A stretch of DNA of 64,000 nt from Xanthostigma xanthostigma (lineage: Eukaryota > Arthropoda > Insecta > Raphidioptera > Raphidiidae): the NCBI GenBank assembly GCA_963575645.1, contig OY754467.1:36577108-36641107 (forward strand), written 5' to 3'. The position numbers and the translations under genes are program-made. Below, piece by piece: positions 21,701-33,098 of this stretch. Under the pieces are notes generated by a model, which saw nothing but the letters and a program-made list of their open reading frames with translations, ran no database searches and had not been told where the DNA came from. How positions within the stretch are numbered: the first letter of the stretch is position 1; each line of letters opens with the position of its first letter.

Positions 21701-22190
21701 AAGCATTTTAAATAAATGGTGCCCAGTTGATAAAAATAATTTGAATCCGACCGGCGCGTACTACGTACAGGCGACTATAAATCTATTAAAAAAATCTCTT
21801 TGTAGTTCACAAGCTTTCCAAAGCGAGTATTCGACGCTATAACTCACGCTTGAAAATGGAAACAGTTTCCTATTTAATTTTTTCTGCGATAAAAACTTGA
21901 GCCCGATGTATTACTATAGATTTTAATCGGGTTATTGAAATATAGGTAAAAATGTTTTGTTCGGCTTACGTGGGATGGTGATGAATGCAATTTAGAAAAA
22001 AAAGTCAGCCTCTCCACTCTAAAGGATACAAAATCGTTTTACTGCCTGCTCTTGTTCCCCTCTTTAACTCCCCCTCATCCTTCTCCACAACTGCTATATT
22101 TCATCCATCCGCCGATGCCTCTCCATTCTGACAATTCCCCCCCGTGATATGTATATGCATGTTGTTATGAAACGCGTATAAATATACCGG

Positions 22191-22611
22191 GTGTACCGAG
22201 CGTAGTGGTGAGAGCACTAGACTCGCATTCGGTAGGTAGCGGGTTCGAATCCCGGCGGGGGCAGATGTGGCTAGGACTTTTTCCTGCTGCCCCTCGTCGA
22301 GAAACGGTAATTCCTGTACCGATCATGCTGTTGAGGTTTTCCGTGGTTTCCCTCAATAATTCCAGATAAATATCGAGATGGCTCCTTATTTAAGGCCATG
22401 GCCGATTACCTGTCAATCTCCTATGCTCAAAATTTGCCTTCCTTGTCCTAATATCTTAAAATTCGTTCATTCGCCCATTTCTATTAATTAAGTGGAAGTT
22501 TAAAAATGTAGAAAATAACGGGAAGTGTGATAGATGGAAAATAGTAATTGTGCGAATGGCGTCTATTATGACATATAATCGAGAAACGGACGTTAAACGC
22601 ATTATTATTAT
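22191..22611 (+). mobile_element. tRNA-headed SINE, copy 1
   Basis: The head at about 22194-22262 is tRNA-like. It carries TAGTGGTGAGAGCAC (A box region), an ACTCGCATTCGG anticodon-arm remnant and GGGTTCGAATCCC (perfect B box). A unique body follows, then an (ATT)n tail. The element is flanked by TATACCGG (22183-22190 and 22612-22619), a target-site duplication. Two sister copies lie at 27842 and 28850 on the other strand. Transcription would be by RNA polymerase III, mobilised by a LINE with an (ATT)n-type tail. Confidence 0.85.
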
Positions 22612-22679
22612 TATACCGGATGTGTGGTGCAATTTACAGTCGGACTCATACATTTTCAAGACCATCTATTTTCAATTAA

Positions 22680-22980
22680 AACATACGTTTGGCCAAGAAG
22701 TAGATTACAGAGGTTACCTCGTTCCGTTAGATAGTAGGTAGTGTGGAGAGGATGACGTCATCTGGTGGACCTGTTAATTGATTGCGTGACAACGGCTTTG
22801 GCTTATAAACTTTAATGGGAGTATTTAACAAATGTCAAAGAAATCAAAAGACATAATATTGGTATGGGATTGTCCATAAACTACGTGGTCCTATTTCAGT
22901 CCTTCTGGAACCCCTCCCTCCCTCCATGTAGTCTAACGTTGACTTTCCTATGACCCCCTCCCCCATGGAACGTAGTTTTT
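22680..22980 (+). repeat. Dispersed repeat, inverted match at 61.8-62.2 kb
   Basis: The segment with GTTACCTCGTTCCGTT, TGACGTCATC and TTGCGTGACAAC recurs as reverse complement at about 62070-62200. The terminal TTGTCCATAAACTACG region resembles 61797-61850. Superfamily not determined. Confidence 0.55.
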
Positions 22981-24934
22981 TTATTACCCTTATTTATTTT
23001 CTAACATCGGTTACTTTTAAATATTAATAAATAAATAGTCAACTTATTCTGCAAATTATATCTGAAGACACCCATCTTAAGAAAAAGGCTGTTGACGGTC
23101 TCTATGATTCCGACTGATTGGCTTATCTCAAATTAAAAAAATTAAACGGCATTTTAATCTGTAAGCCTGTGGCAATAAGATGAACTAGGATTACTCGAAA
23201 ATATTGAATAATTGACAGGCTTTTGAAAATTAATTAATTTCATGATTTTTTCGATAATTTTGCATCGAAAAAAAAAATAGAACCACTCGGAATTTCCAAA
23301 AGATCCTAGTTCATCCTACGGACTATACATGTGCCGAATCTAAAATAAAAATTTTAAAGCAATCGGCGAACCCGTTCTTGAGATATCGTGATGACAAATT
23401 AGAAAAACAGTTATGAGAAAAACGCGTTTAAAGATTCCAGTACGATTTAAAGTTTAAACTATGAAATCTTAACTCACCATTAATCTGCAAAAAGCTCACC
23501 AAAATTAAATATATCTCAGAAATAAAAAAAAAATGGATTTATCGGGTTTTGCTTGTTTGCTCCTCATTTGTTTTAGATCTCAAGTAACAAGCCGGCACGT
23601 CACAACTGGCTCGGTACCTAAGCGCTCCGAACACCTCCTTTTTAAACAGCTGTATCTTTCCAACAACTTCGAATATTATATAAAATCATTTTACCAACAT
23701 ATTCTAAACATGCTTAGGAATCAATTTATGAACAAAAAAAAATTAATTTTTTCAAGTTGTGACCCTCTTAATCAACGGCGTAGATATTTTTTTTCTGAGG
23801 GGGGGGGGTAATGTAAAAAAATCAATATTTTTTAAGATTTATAAACACCTGACTTGAAAAATTTTGTCGCGTGCACATTTGGAGAGCAAAAAAAAAAACA
23901 AATAAAAAAAGAGAAAAAAAGGTTTTTTCATTTCCGCAACAAAAAGGTCTCTTTTCGTCTGTTATGGCTGGGTGCCTGTGGTCCTGTAAGCCCTTAATAA
24001 AGGCTTTTCTGATTGACACGAACGAAGTTATAAATTGTACCGTTGATAACCGACACCCTGTATACAACATAGACAGCATGTATGTTGTTTACGGATTGCT
24101 GTTTATACATTTTTCATTTATAGTCGAGTGAGCAACGCACGAAGTATTTACAATCATTTTCTTCATGCAAATTGTCTCATCAAATTTCTGTTTGAATTGT
24201 TTTTCTTTTAAGTGTGTGTTTTTTTATCGCGGCGCCTCCAGAGAATCCTTATTTTTATAATTTAGAACTTCAGCACAAATTTTTATATTTCTTTATCAGT
24301 GGAAGTTCTTTTTTTATTATTATTACAAGTTTTGAACAAGTTGGTCTATCGATGATTTTTTGCGCAAACTTTTCTTTTTTGACTTTTAGTGTTCGTAGAC
24401 GAAAATAAATACAAAGAAAATGTACAGTGAATTTCATTGAAAACGCAATATATACACGAATAGTGTTGTATGGAAATCATTAATGCATTACAGAAAATCG
24501 TTCCACTTAAAATGCAACACAGACCGGACACCTCAGAGTGGTTCGTATGCATTTTATATGGAACGATTTTCTGTAATGCATTCATTATTTCCATAGCTAC
24601 CATATATCTTTATTATAGTTATGGTCCTTCGATTTCAAAAATACTTTTTTTTACTATTTATCAGCTTTTATAAAATATCTTTTATTTTCGCACTAGTGCG
24701 TAAAGTAAAACAAAAGAAAATCAATTTTGCCAATCTAATAGTAATTTCTCTGTCAGTTGCTATTTAAATCCACATGAGCAATGGAGACAGCAAAGTAGGC
24801 GTTGTCGTCATCAAGGCCACAGTCAGAAAAACATTTTGGGCGGGGGTTGTGAATCCGCGACATTTCCTACTACCTCATTTTCTAAATCCCGTACCTATAG
24901 TCCAAACAAAATAGACAAAAAAATAGTGCTAGGT
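22981..24934. other. AT-rich DNA with a 132 bp palindrome
   Basis: 24466-24597 is an inverted repeat whose arms share GGAAAT, ATTACAGAAAATCGTTCCA-like sequence. The region around 23340 carries TTTAAAGCAATCGGCGAACC, a phrase common in insect repeat interiors. Frames of 85-92 codons here have no recognisable domain. Confidence 0.45.
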
Positions 24935-25900
24935 TTACAATAATTCGCATAGAACTATTACGAATGAAATATCAAAAGGCCCAGCGCTGGATTTACACTA
25001 GGGGAAGTAGGGGCTAGTGCCCAGGGCGGCAAATTTTCAGGGGCGGCAAAATTTGAAACGTGGGGAAAACAATTTTTTGCGTTACAGAAAATTCTTCGGA
25101 AAGTGGGATCGTGTTGAAATTATAAATATTTTTTTTCAGTCAGACGCGTTTGCCTCTGAAAATATCTCGCAATGGATGAGCAATCGTTTTGTTTATCAAT
25201 TTATGATTTTTAATACGAAAAATAATGTTTTTTATCTAATTATCCCATTAGTAAAAAAAAGACATAAATGAATCTTTTTATTTATTTGAAAATTGTATAC
25301 CGAACCCTTTACTTCATTTTATGTAAGGTTTAGGTAATGGGGCGGCATTTTTTACGCTGTCCCAGGGCGGCACTTAAAGTAAATCCGGCCCTGAAAAGGC
25401 CCCACCGATCTTACATCTGAATTATTCAAGGTCAAAGGTTAAAAGTATCGGTTTTTTGCACTTTTCTCGTAAATGGTAAATGTTATCAAAAAATAGGTCA
25501 GACAAAAGTGATCACGCAATTGTCTACAAAAAATTGTTCTTATATACTTTTTTCACTACGAATCACCATTTTTTTAAAATGGTGATTTCATACATCGAAA
25601 ATACTAATATGCATATCAATATTTAACGTTATTTGGTCCCAAATCTCAGGAATCGTGATTCGTAGGAAAAAAAATATAAGAACAGTTTTTGTAGACAATT
25701 GCATGATCTACAACTTTTGTCTGACCTATTTTTAGATAACAATTTACGGTTACGTGCCAAAAACCGATACTCTTGACCTTTGACCTTGAATAAATTTTGA
25801 AGCAGATGCAGGATTGGTGGGGACTTTTGATATTTTATTTATAATAGTGTGCTTAAGACCTGTACCAATTTTCCGCTCTATGCGAATTATAGTAAATTGA
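24935..25900. mobile_element. Foldback element containing a hAT MITE
   Basis: The left arm (about 24935-25560, interrupted) is complementary to the right arm (about 25560-25900). Shared features are AATTCGCATAGA, ATCAAAAGGCCCC, CAAGGTCAAAGG and AATAGGTCAGACAAAAG. The hAT MITE 24982-25393 is inserted in the left arm. No transposase. Confidence 0.7.
24982..25393. mobile_element. hAT MITE with perfect 8 bp TSD
   Basis: The ends CAGCGCTGGATTTAC and GTAAATCCGGCCCTG are inverted, flanked by perfect AAAAGGCC duplications (24974-24981 and 25394-25401). Just inside are CCCAGGGCGGCA repeats. The 84-codon frame inside has no transposase features. Related to the MITE at 35327. Confidence 0.85.
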
Positions 25901-25901
25901 A

Positions 25902-26720
25902 ATGTTTATTTTGACTGGACTAGTAATTAATTTTTAAGCATTTAGTAGGTAAACGGGGCGTGTTAAACATTCAGAAGAGGGGGTTTATTCCTGGTGATCC
26001 CTCTCTGGCTACGGCCTTACTCAGAGCAGACCTAAATTGAGTGCTAGTTTATGATGTTATGCTGTTGGATCGTAACGAAGCTTTGTTGCAAATTTCATAA
26101 TGTGAAAGTATTTGCCGTGTAGAGAACTGCCGTACCCAGAATCATAATAATATCTTGTTTCATTTTCGATGAAAATTCTTGAATAAAGGCATCGTGCCAT
26201 ATCGTCCGCGAAATTATGGTTTTAGTTCGAACGACCCCGCATCCTTGATAATAGACTGAAAGCTTTTTTTTTTTTTAGAATTATGAAGTTTGCAATTTAA
26301 ACTTTGAACGATAGCCGGTGTTCAAGCTGTCGCGTTACCAAACACGGTTCGATTTGGAGCTGCAAGGCTGTATGAAAAGACTTTAAGGTCTATAAATTCA
26401 ATCCGTGAAACATAACTCACCGAGGTGGTATGTTTTCCTCGTTCTGTCTCTGTCTACATTACATTGTTATTGCCCAACCTTACCTTATACAAGGTACCTA
26501 TGAAACCGTACTGTTACCCGCAAGGTATTTCAAATAAAAGTCGCTTTCAAAGGATGTGCAAACTTTCATATTTTGTGTATTAATTTTGAATGCGATAACG
26601 ATCTCTTGTTGGTGCGAAGTATGTTGCATCTTCGGGTTCTTCCTGGTTTGATTCCTAGAATCGAGATTCTTGTGTCTGATTCTTATATAAATATAGTTCG
26701 GGACTGTGCTAGTTAGGAAC
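25902..26720. other. Intergenic DNA
   Basis: No gene or identifiable transposon. The 74-codon frame at 26498-26722 has no domain and ends in the flank of the next MITE. Confidence 0.4.
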
Positions 26721-27493
26721 ATACAGAGTGATTTTTAAGTTGATTCTTCTTTTTAACAACGTGTAGAAATCAAATAGAGAAACGAATATTTCAAGTAACT
26801 TTTTTATCAAAACTCAGAAATGTACGCCTAGTCTGTGTCTGTTTTGCTATTTTTTTCTTAGTAATATTATTATAAACATTTGTTGAGTTTTTTTTGCTAT
26901 TTTTTTATCTGTTTTTTAATCTGTTAAACAATTGTTAGTTTTATTGCTGTTCTTTTTAATCTGTTGTTCTTGTCAATGGCTAATAACTTCTTTGTAATGA
27001 TTTTTTATTTTATAGTCTGTACTAAATATTTCGATGGGGCAGTGTAAAATCAGCTATCGCTGCACACTGTACCCAAATAAAGAATTATTATTATTATTAT
27101 TATTAAAGAGGAACCGGCTTTCAAAGTATTATTAAATTTTATAAAATTTTGAAGTTGGTCCTGGCGTTATGTTATGTGACTATGGAATTATGTTATGTCA
27201 TTATCAAGATATTCACAGAAATTGTTTGACGTTGTCCCCATTTTGTTGGACACAAAGATGCGTGCGTCGAGTACACGCTTGAAGTTGCGATAAGGGCCTT
27301 CCGCAGATTATTTGGGTTGCATTTCCGATTCGTGTTAACCGGGCTTTTGAATTACCTAATTGAATAAAATTTAATTAAACTTTGAATGACTGTTCTCTCT
27401 TATTTTTGAGTTTTCATAAAAAAAGTTACTTAAAATATTTGTTCGTCCTTTTGATTTCTACACACTGTTAAAAAAGAAGAATCAACTGTATAT
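26721..27493. mobile_element. TIR element (ATACAGAGTG ends), copy 1, with LINE tail inside
   Basis: The left ~100 bp (ATACAGAGTGATTTTTAAG onward) and the right ~110 bp are inverted repeats including TAGAAATCAAATAGA and AAGTAACTTTTTTAT. Copies are at 31566 and 56021. At about 26830-27105 it is interrupted by a LINE 3' end. Superfamily unproven. The ends resemble mariner-like or other ATACAG elements. Confidence 0.7.
26830..27105 (+). mobile_element. LINE 3' end with (ATT)n tail
   Basis: Sequence ending CACACTGTACCCAAATAAAG and then (AATT)ATT repeats is a typical non-LTR 3' terminus. It is not present in the sister TIR elements, so it is an insertion. It carries no coding sequence, and its parent LINE differs from the element at 13 kb. 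Confidence 0.6.
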
Positions 27494-27841
27494 ATAGGCT
27501 TTTAAAACTGGAGGAATCTTTGGAATCGGTTCAGTGGTTTTAAGATAACAAACTTTATCCTTCACGATGATAATCGAAACAGTCGCGCGACTTTTTTCCA
27601 CTATTAGAAATGTCAAACATCGTGGAATATTTAGTTGGTAATTGTTTTTGTTGATTAAACTTTGTCTCTGAAGAGTTCGACGTGATAATTTTATACATGA
27701 CGCATGCATCAACTATAATAATAATGTACCGAGAGAACGTGGGGGATTGTAATCGAGGAACCGTGACAATGCGCCGTTATTTTAATAGACTTGTTGCACA
27801 GGATGCGACACAAAGTTTAATTTCAAACGATCAACTCAAAT

Positions 27842-28251
27842 GTGTTTAACGTCCGTTTCTCGACTCTATGTCATAACAGACGCCATTCGCACCATTACTA
27901 TTTTCCATCTATCACACTTCCCGTTATTTTCTACATTTTTCAACTTCCACTCAATTGATAGCAATAGGCGAATGAAGGAATTTTTGGACATTAGGATAAG
28001 GTAGGCAAATTTTGAGCATAGGAGTTTGACAAGGCCACGGCCTTGAATAAGGAACCAATCTCGATATTTATCTGGAATTATTGAGAGAAACCATGGAAAA
28101 CCTCAACCAGATGGCCGGTACAGTAATTACCGTTTCTCGGCGAGAGGCAGCAGGAAAAAGTCGTAACCACATCTGCCCCCGCCGGGATTCGAACCTGGTA
28201 CCTCCCTATTGCGAGTATAGTGCTCTCAACCATACGCTACTCCATTCGGTT
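27842..28251 (-). mobile_element. tRNA-headed SINE, copy 2
   Basis: Same family as 22191, inverted. Head with B box GGTTCGAATCCC at about 28186-28197. It is flanked by perfect 13 bp duplications GATCAACTCAAAT (27829-27841 and 28252-28264). The tail has lost most ATT units. Confidence 0.88.
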
Positions 28252-28309
28252 GATCAACTCAAATATTCAAAATATATGCGACAGAAATTTTATTTATGCA
28301 AAAAAAATG

Positions 28310-28425
28310 CTTTTGCCGATATTTTTTTAAGAAAGGATGAATTATTTCGGAGAAGGCTATAAATGATTTCTAATTGTATATGCTGCCGACGTTTCGGAAA
28401 ATATATTTCCTTCCTCAGGGCTTAG
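28310..28425 (-). repeat. Penelope-like fragment with hammerhead motif, second copy
   Basis: Reverse complement of 11500-11625, including the hammerhead core and the TAGCCTTCTCCGAAATAATT segment. It begins just after the SINE duplication. Confidence 0.55.
28388..28418 (-). ncRNA. Hammerhead ribozyme core, intact consensus, second copy
   Basis: The minus strand reads CTGAGGA (28418-28412), then a GGAAA...TTTCC hairpin, then GAAACGTC (28395-28388). This is identical in core and helix II to the copy at 11513. Conservation in two places while flanks vary suggests the fold matters to the element. Confidence 0.6.
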
Positions 28426-28849
28426 ATATTATATATTAGAGTTATTCGATTTGTAATTTAAGTTTTTAATTGTTATTTTTTATTGATATTTTTTTTATAT
28501 TTTTGGAGCCGATTTAAGACCCCCGTAATGGAAAACGCATCCTTATTTGTATACATGCGACTATATTGCGTATCTAGCCACTACTGTTTTCTTGCTAACG
28601 ACCAAACTTTCCTACGACTCTATATGCATATACTGTCCCGGAAAACTCTCCGAGGAAAAGAAATGCTGCAGCTCACTCTAACGTCCGACCGACTGAAGTG
28701 TTTTATTGCTTGAAACGGAAATCAATTAACTTGTTTCACATTTAAATCTTTTTGCTGTTGTTTTACCTTCAACCTTATAGACTGTAGAACGGGACAGACA
28801 AAAAATGCTGCAAGATTTTAGCTGTCAACTCGCGTGAGTATAGTTAATA

Positions 28850-29275
28850 ATAATAATGCGTTTAACGTCCGTTTCTCGACTTTATGTCATAACAGACGCC
28901 ATTCGCACCATCACTATTTTCCATCTACCACACTTCCCGTTATTTTCTTCATGTTTTAAACTTCTACTTAATTAATAGCAATGTGCGTATGAAGGAATTT
29001 TAGGAGATTAGGATAAGGTAGGCAAATTTTGAGCATACGAGTTTGATAGATAATAATCGGCCATGGTCTTGAATAAGGAACCATCTCGATATTTATCTGT
29101 AATTATTGCAGGAAACCATGGAAAACCTCAACAAGATGGCCGGTACAGGAATTACCGTTTCTCGGCGAGCGGCAGCAGAAAAAAGTCTTAGTCACATCTT
29201 CCCCCGCTGGGATTCGAACCCGGTACCTCCCGAATGCGAGTCTAGTGTTCCCACCACTACGTTACACCACTCGGT
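28850..29275 (-). mobile_element. tRNA-headed SINE, copy 3
   Basis: Third copy of the 22191 family, with (ATT)n-derived AATAATAAT at 28847-28856 and B box GGTTCGAATCCC near 29213-29224. No clear target duplication. Only ~600 bp from copy 2 and in the same orientation, but as a separate insertion. Confidence 0.82.
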
Positions 29276-30091
29276 GGGAGTCACCTATATACTATAGGCA
29301 ATCTTTTTTTTATTTCGTAGCTTATGTTAACATTATAAAGAGGAATGTTAGTTTGTTTCCCATAGGAACTATTGAATCGATTAATAGTATATTACACCAC
29401 AAGGGCAGAAAGTTTGAGATTCTTGCACTGCTTGCCTCGTGCATCATGACGCGCAGTTCAAAGCTTTCAAACCTTCTACCCGTTTGGTGTACCTATACTA
29501 TTTTTTTCATACCTCGGTAATAATAATTACATTGATTAATTAATTACTTATTACATAGAAACAGAAAATTCCAAACAAGCAGCTTTGAGGTTACACGTAA
29601 AAACACGAATGATAGCTGTTAGCGACAATTGGTTGACGGCAGTCTCATGATAACTATTCTTCTTTATAGTCGGTCGAAAGTACGTACTTCCGGCATCAGG
29701 GCGTGTAATATCACCAACGCATAAATGTTAGACTTTCTGATTGATGCCGGAAGTATGTACTTTCGACCGAGGTATGAAGAAAAAGCAATGTTTCGCTGTC
29801 TATAACATGGAACCATTTAATAGATCATAATTCATAAAGCATTAATAGCGAAGAATTACATCAAACTAGTGTAAAAAAGAGGATATAAGAGACTGTAGTT
29901 TTGCTTACCTTGAAAGGGGATGCGTAACATCGGATTGAATATCTTTTATCCCGTTCTGTAAGCTAAAGCGCCTGTGAAACAGGCATTTGTTTACGGTGAT
30001 GTCTTATTATTTTATGCATGATACGTTGCTTGATACAGCTGTACTCTATACAGGGTGGTGTACCTTGGCTGATGCCGATCATAAAAAAATT
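29276..30091. other. Intergenic DNA with a palindromic MITE
   Basis: About 29655-29780 is an inverted repeat (GGTCGAAAGTACGTACTTCC and its complement) bordered by CCGAGGTATGA. The same family occurs at 33510-33660 and partly at 33960-34020. Nothing else is recognised. Confidence 0.5.
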
Positions 30092-30686
30092 GGTTGTCTG
30101 TAAAGTCGGTTTACGGACGATAGTTTTACGTGATAACGTATTCCGTAATACATAACCTAAATTTATATAATAATTATAATAATTCGAATCTATGATATTG
30201 CATCTTTCGCTTCAAATTTAGGTTAATTTTATTTTTTTAAATTACTCACCATATAATATTTCTTAATAAATAATAAATAATATATTCTTCCGTATTTATT
30301 TTAAGTCTCAAAGATTAGCTGTCATAATATTTATAAAACAATTGTTTCACTGTTTATAATATAAAATTCCAAAACCTACTTAGAATATTTAAGTATTTTC
30401 ATACGTCAAAAAATTGATTTTTATAATGATAAAATTTGTAAGAAAGCGATTTTTTCGAGAGATGAGACCTAGCTAAAACGATTTTTTGCCCCCCAAAATC
30501 CCTTTTCAGTAAATTTCATCCAAATCGTTAGGGTCGTTTTCGAGAAAAGCACGCACAGGGTCAGGCGGAACGTTACGCGTTACGAACGTTAGGAACGTTA
30601 CGTTACACTTTTTCGAACATGCAGCCGGTGTTTTATCAATTTATAAGATTGGTGATTCATCAATTTATAAGACGTTATCACGTCAA
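30092..30686 (-). repeat. ACGTTATCACGT family, copy 3 (full length)
   Basis: Inverted relative to 9736-10338 and similar along its length. It runs from GGTTGTCTGTAAAGTCGG to CGTTATCACGTCAA, with a variable ACGTTACG-rich tandem segment near 30570-30610. Confidence 0.75.
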
Positions 30687-30876
30687 AAAGTACATTACTA
30701 CGTGTTAGCCCGTGGTATGCAAGGTGACTAAATGCTCGCGAATTTTGAGTCCAAAAGACAGTGAAGCACATTAAAAAAATTGTGACACATGAATTTTAAA
30801 GAAAAAATAATGCTTATCAATTTTTGTCGTGATATTTTTTTCCTCTGATAGTATCCCGATAGTTAACGGTTTAAAA

Positions 30877-31482
30877 CCTTTGTTCCCAAAGTGGTCCAGG
30901 TGGACCCCCAGGAGTCCACGGGAGACTCGACGGGGGTCTACGTTGGCGTGACAAAAAAATGGGGGTTCACAATTCGTAAGCGGGGGTCCACCAAAATTTA
31001 TCTGCTTTCGATAGTGAAAAACTAAAATGTTGGCTTGACTTTACCTATCAATGTAGGCAGATAATATTTTAAGAAGCTCAGCGACTGTTACTTGTAAAAA
31101 CTTGCATATTCCATATTCAGTTACCACTCCGAATAGGGAGTTTTCTAAATGAAATAAATGAGAATTGATTGGTTAATTAATTAATTGATTGTGCTGTTAG
31201 TGGATGTCAAAAAAGTAAACTTGGACGGAATCACTTTTTTGATCGGCCAATTTTACTTTTTTGACATCCAGCACAATCAATTAATTAACCAATTAATTCT
31301 CACTTATTTCATTTAGAAAACTCCCCCATTCGTGGCTGGAATGCAAATTTCCATATAGTTAGATCTAATCTTCACATTTTTGTCGAGTTTTGGGAATATG
31401 GTAGAAATGTAACTGTAGGGGGTCCACCGAAATCAGCTAAATTTTGAAAGTGATCTATGAGAAAAAAGTCTGGGAACCTCTG
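30877..31482. mobile_element. hAT MITE with internal palindrome
   Basis: The ends CCTTTGTTCCCAAAG and, at the right, GGGAACCTCTG are inverted repeats, flanked by GTTTAAAA (30869-30876) and GTTTACAA (31483-31490), 7 of 8 matching. Inside, about 31135-31325 is a large palindrome (AATTGATTGTGCTG and its complement) that may be a second insertion. Confidence 0.7.
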
Positions 31483-31565
31483 GTTTACAAGATAAACGAG
31501 GAAAACTCAAAACGGGTTCGCCCCTAGGGTAGTTTTTCGTTCGGAAAGGAACGTTTCAACAATGA

Positions 31566-31955
31566 TATACAGAATGATTTTTAAGTTGATTCTTCTTTTT
31601 TAACAGCGTGTAGAAATCAAATAGATGAACAAATATTTTAAGTAACGTATTTATCAGAATTCAAAAATTAGAGAGAAAAAGCCTTTTAAAGTTTATTTAA
31701 ATTTTATTTAATTAATTCAAAAGCCCGGTTAACACGCGCGAAGAAATGCACGAATCGGAAATGCATCCCAAATAATTCGCGTAAGGATCTCATCGCTACT
31801 ACAAGCGTGCAGAAGCATGGCTACGACGCACGCATCTTTGTGTCCAATAAAACGGGCACAACTTCGAACAATTTCTGAGAATACTTGATAATGACATAAC
31901 ATATTTCCATAGTGACATAACAAAACGCCAGGACCGACCTCATAATTTTATAAAA
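31566..31955 (+). mobile_element. TIR element (ATACAGAGTG ends), copy 2, truncated
   Basis: It begins ATACAGAATGATTTTTAAG and matches the copy at 56021 up to GCCAGGACCGACCTCA-like sequence, but the right inverted end is missing. The 64-codon frame on its minus strand also occurs partly at 56630-56812. It is repeat sequence, not a known protein. Confidence 0.7.
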
Positions 31956-32329
31956 TTGCAGTCATATTGTGTTCTCACTTCTCTTCGAGTCTACTTGTGG
32001 TTATGGACACCCGGTATATGTTCTATATTATACAATATGTATGCTATGACAGTTGGCAGCGTGCACAATAGACAGAGATAATGACATTGCCATTTCATTT
32101 TCGGTCGGCATCCGGTTGTTATATTGTTATTTGCATCGTTGGGTACATGTTTGCTGTGTACTTAATAATATTGCGTATAAGTACAGATCTTCGGCCGCAA
32201 GGCAAAAAAAGTCATGTTAAATTTTTGTATTTTCTTCTCTATCAAAATAAAAATTTAAAAAAGCGAGTGTGTTTTAGACCATACGACTGAAGTAAAACTT
32301 CTTCCTGCCATATATACCTAATATAATAA

Positions 32330-33098
32330 TCTATACTAATATATAAAGCTGAAGAGTTTGTTTGTTTGGTTGAACGCGCTAATCTCAGGAACTACTGGTT
32401 CAAATTGAAAAAAAAGAAAATGTTTGTTGGATAGCCCATTTATCGAGGAAGGCTATAGGCTATGTAATATCACGCTACGACCAATAAGAGCGGAGCATCA
32501 ATGAAAAATGTTGCAAAATGTATCTCAAAAATAAGCTTCTATTTAGGTGAAATGCCGTAACTAAATATACCAATATTAGCGTTACACGTTTAGAAGCCCG
32601 GCTGGCTCAGTCGGTAGAGTACGTGACTCTTAATATCAGGGTCGTGAGTTCGAGCCCCACGTTGGGCGAATATATTTTTAGTTTTTTTTTATTTTCTACA
32701 TTAGATAATTTCTTACATTTAAATATATTTTAATTTTATTTACGACTAATTAAAATTATATAAATCTAATTAATAGCTCATTTGAAAACTGTTACAACTG
32801 TAGGTACCTATATAAAAATAATTCTCCTACAGTGTTTTCAATTAAATATTTATTATATTTTATTAATTCCAGTAATTATTGATTTAAAAGTTTATTATCT
32901 ATACTTGTAAAAAGTATAATTAGGTACATTATCGACAGGTACATTATTATCGACAAGAACTTTTGAACGGTAACTCCGATCATAATGAAATTTGGACACA
33001 ACATTTATCTCGGCAAACTAAGATGAACGTGCGTACTCATGTCCCTCCCTTCCCCATTCGTTCTTTTGCACCCGGGTGAAACCGGGCGGGACCGCTAG
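32330..33098 (+). mobile_element. Helitron carrying a tRNA-Lys-like sequence
   Basis: It starts TCTATACTAATAT (TC at 32330-32331 after A) and ends GGGACCGCTAG (CTAG at 33095-33098 before T), with the GC hairpin CCCGGGTGAAACCGGGC just inside. 769 bp, non-autonomous. The 5' region (AGTTTGTTTGTTTGG, ATAGCCCATTTATCGAGG) is typical of this lepidopteran family. A tRNA-Lys-like segment lies at 32596-32668. The sister copy is at 58810. Confidence 0.88.
32596..32668 (+). tRNA. tRNA-Lys(CTT)-like pseudogene inside Helitron
   Basis: The D arm GGCTCAGTCGGTAGAG, anticodon loop CTCTTAA (CTT), T arm with GAGTTCGAGCCCC and acceptor GCCCGGC/GTTGGGC all match tRNA-Lys(CTT). The anticodon stem (CGTGA against TATCA) is mostly mismatched, so the cloverleaf is broken. 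A and B boxes are retained, so pol III transcription is conceivable. Confidence 0.75.

Noticed and set aside
22165-29297. Similar ~63-93 codon frames with TENLN...GTGITVSRR and HICPRRDSNP in three places
   Set aside because: They are antisense readings of the SINE; the HICPRRDSNP part is the complement of the tRNA B box region. Recurrence reflects the repeat, not a protein family.
31729-31923. 64-codon frame partly shared with 56630-56812
   Set aside because: Shared only because both lie in copies of the same non-coding TIR element; the second copy's frame diverges.
32596-32668. A working tRNA-Lys gene
   Set aside because: The anticodon stem is mostly mismatched and the sequence sits inside a Helitron that recurs with the same tRNA part at 58810.
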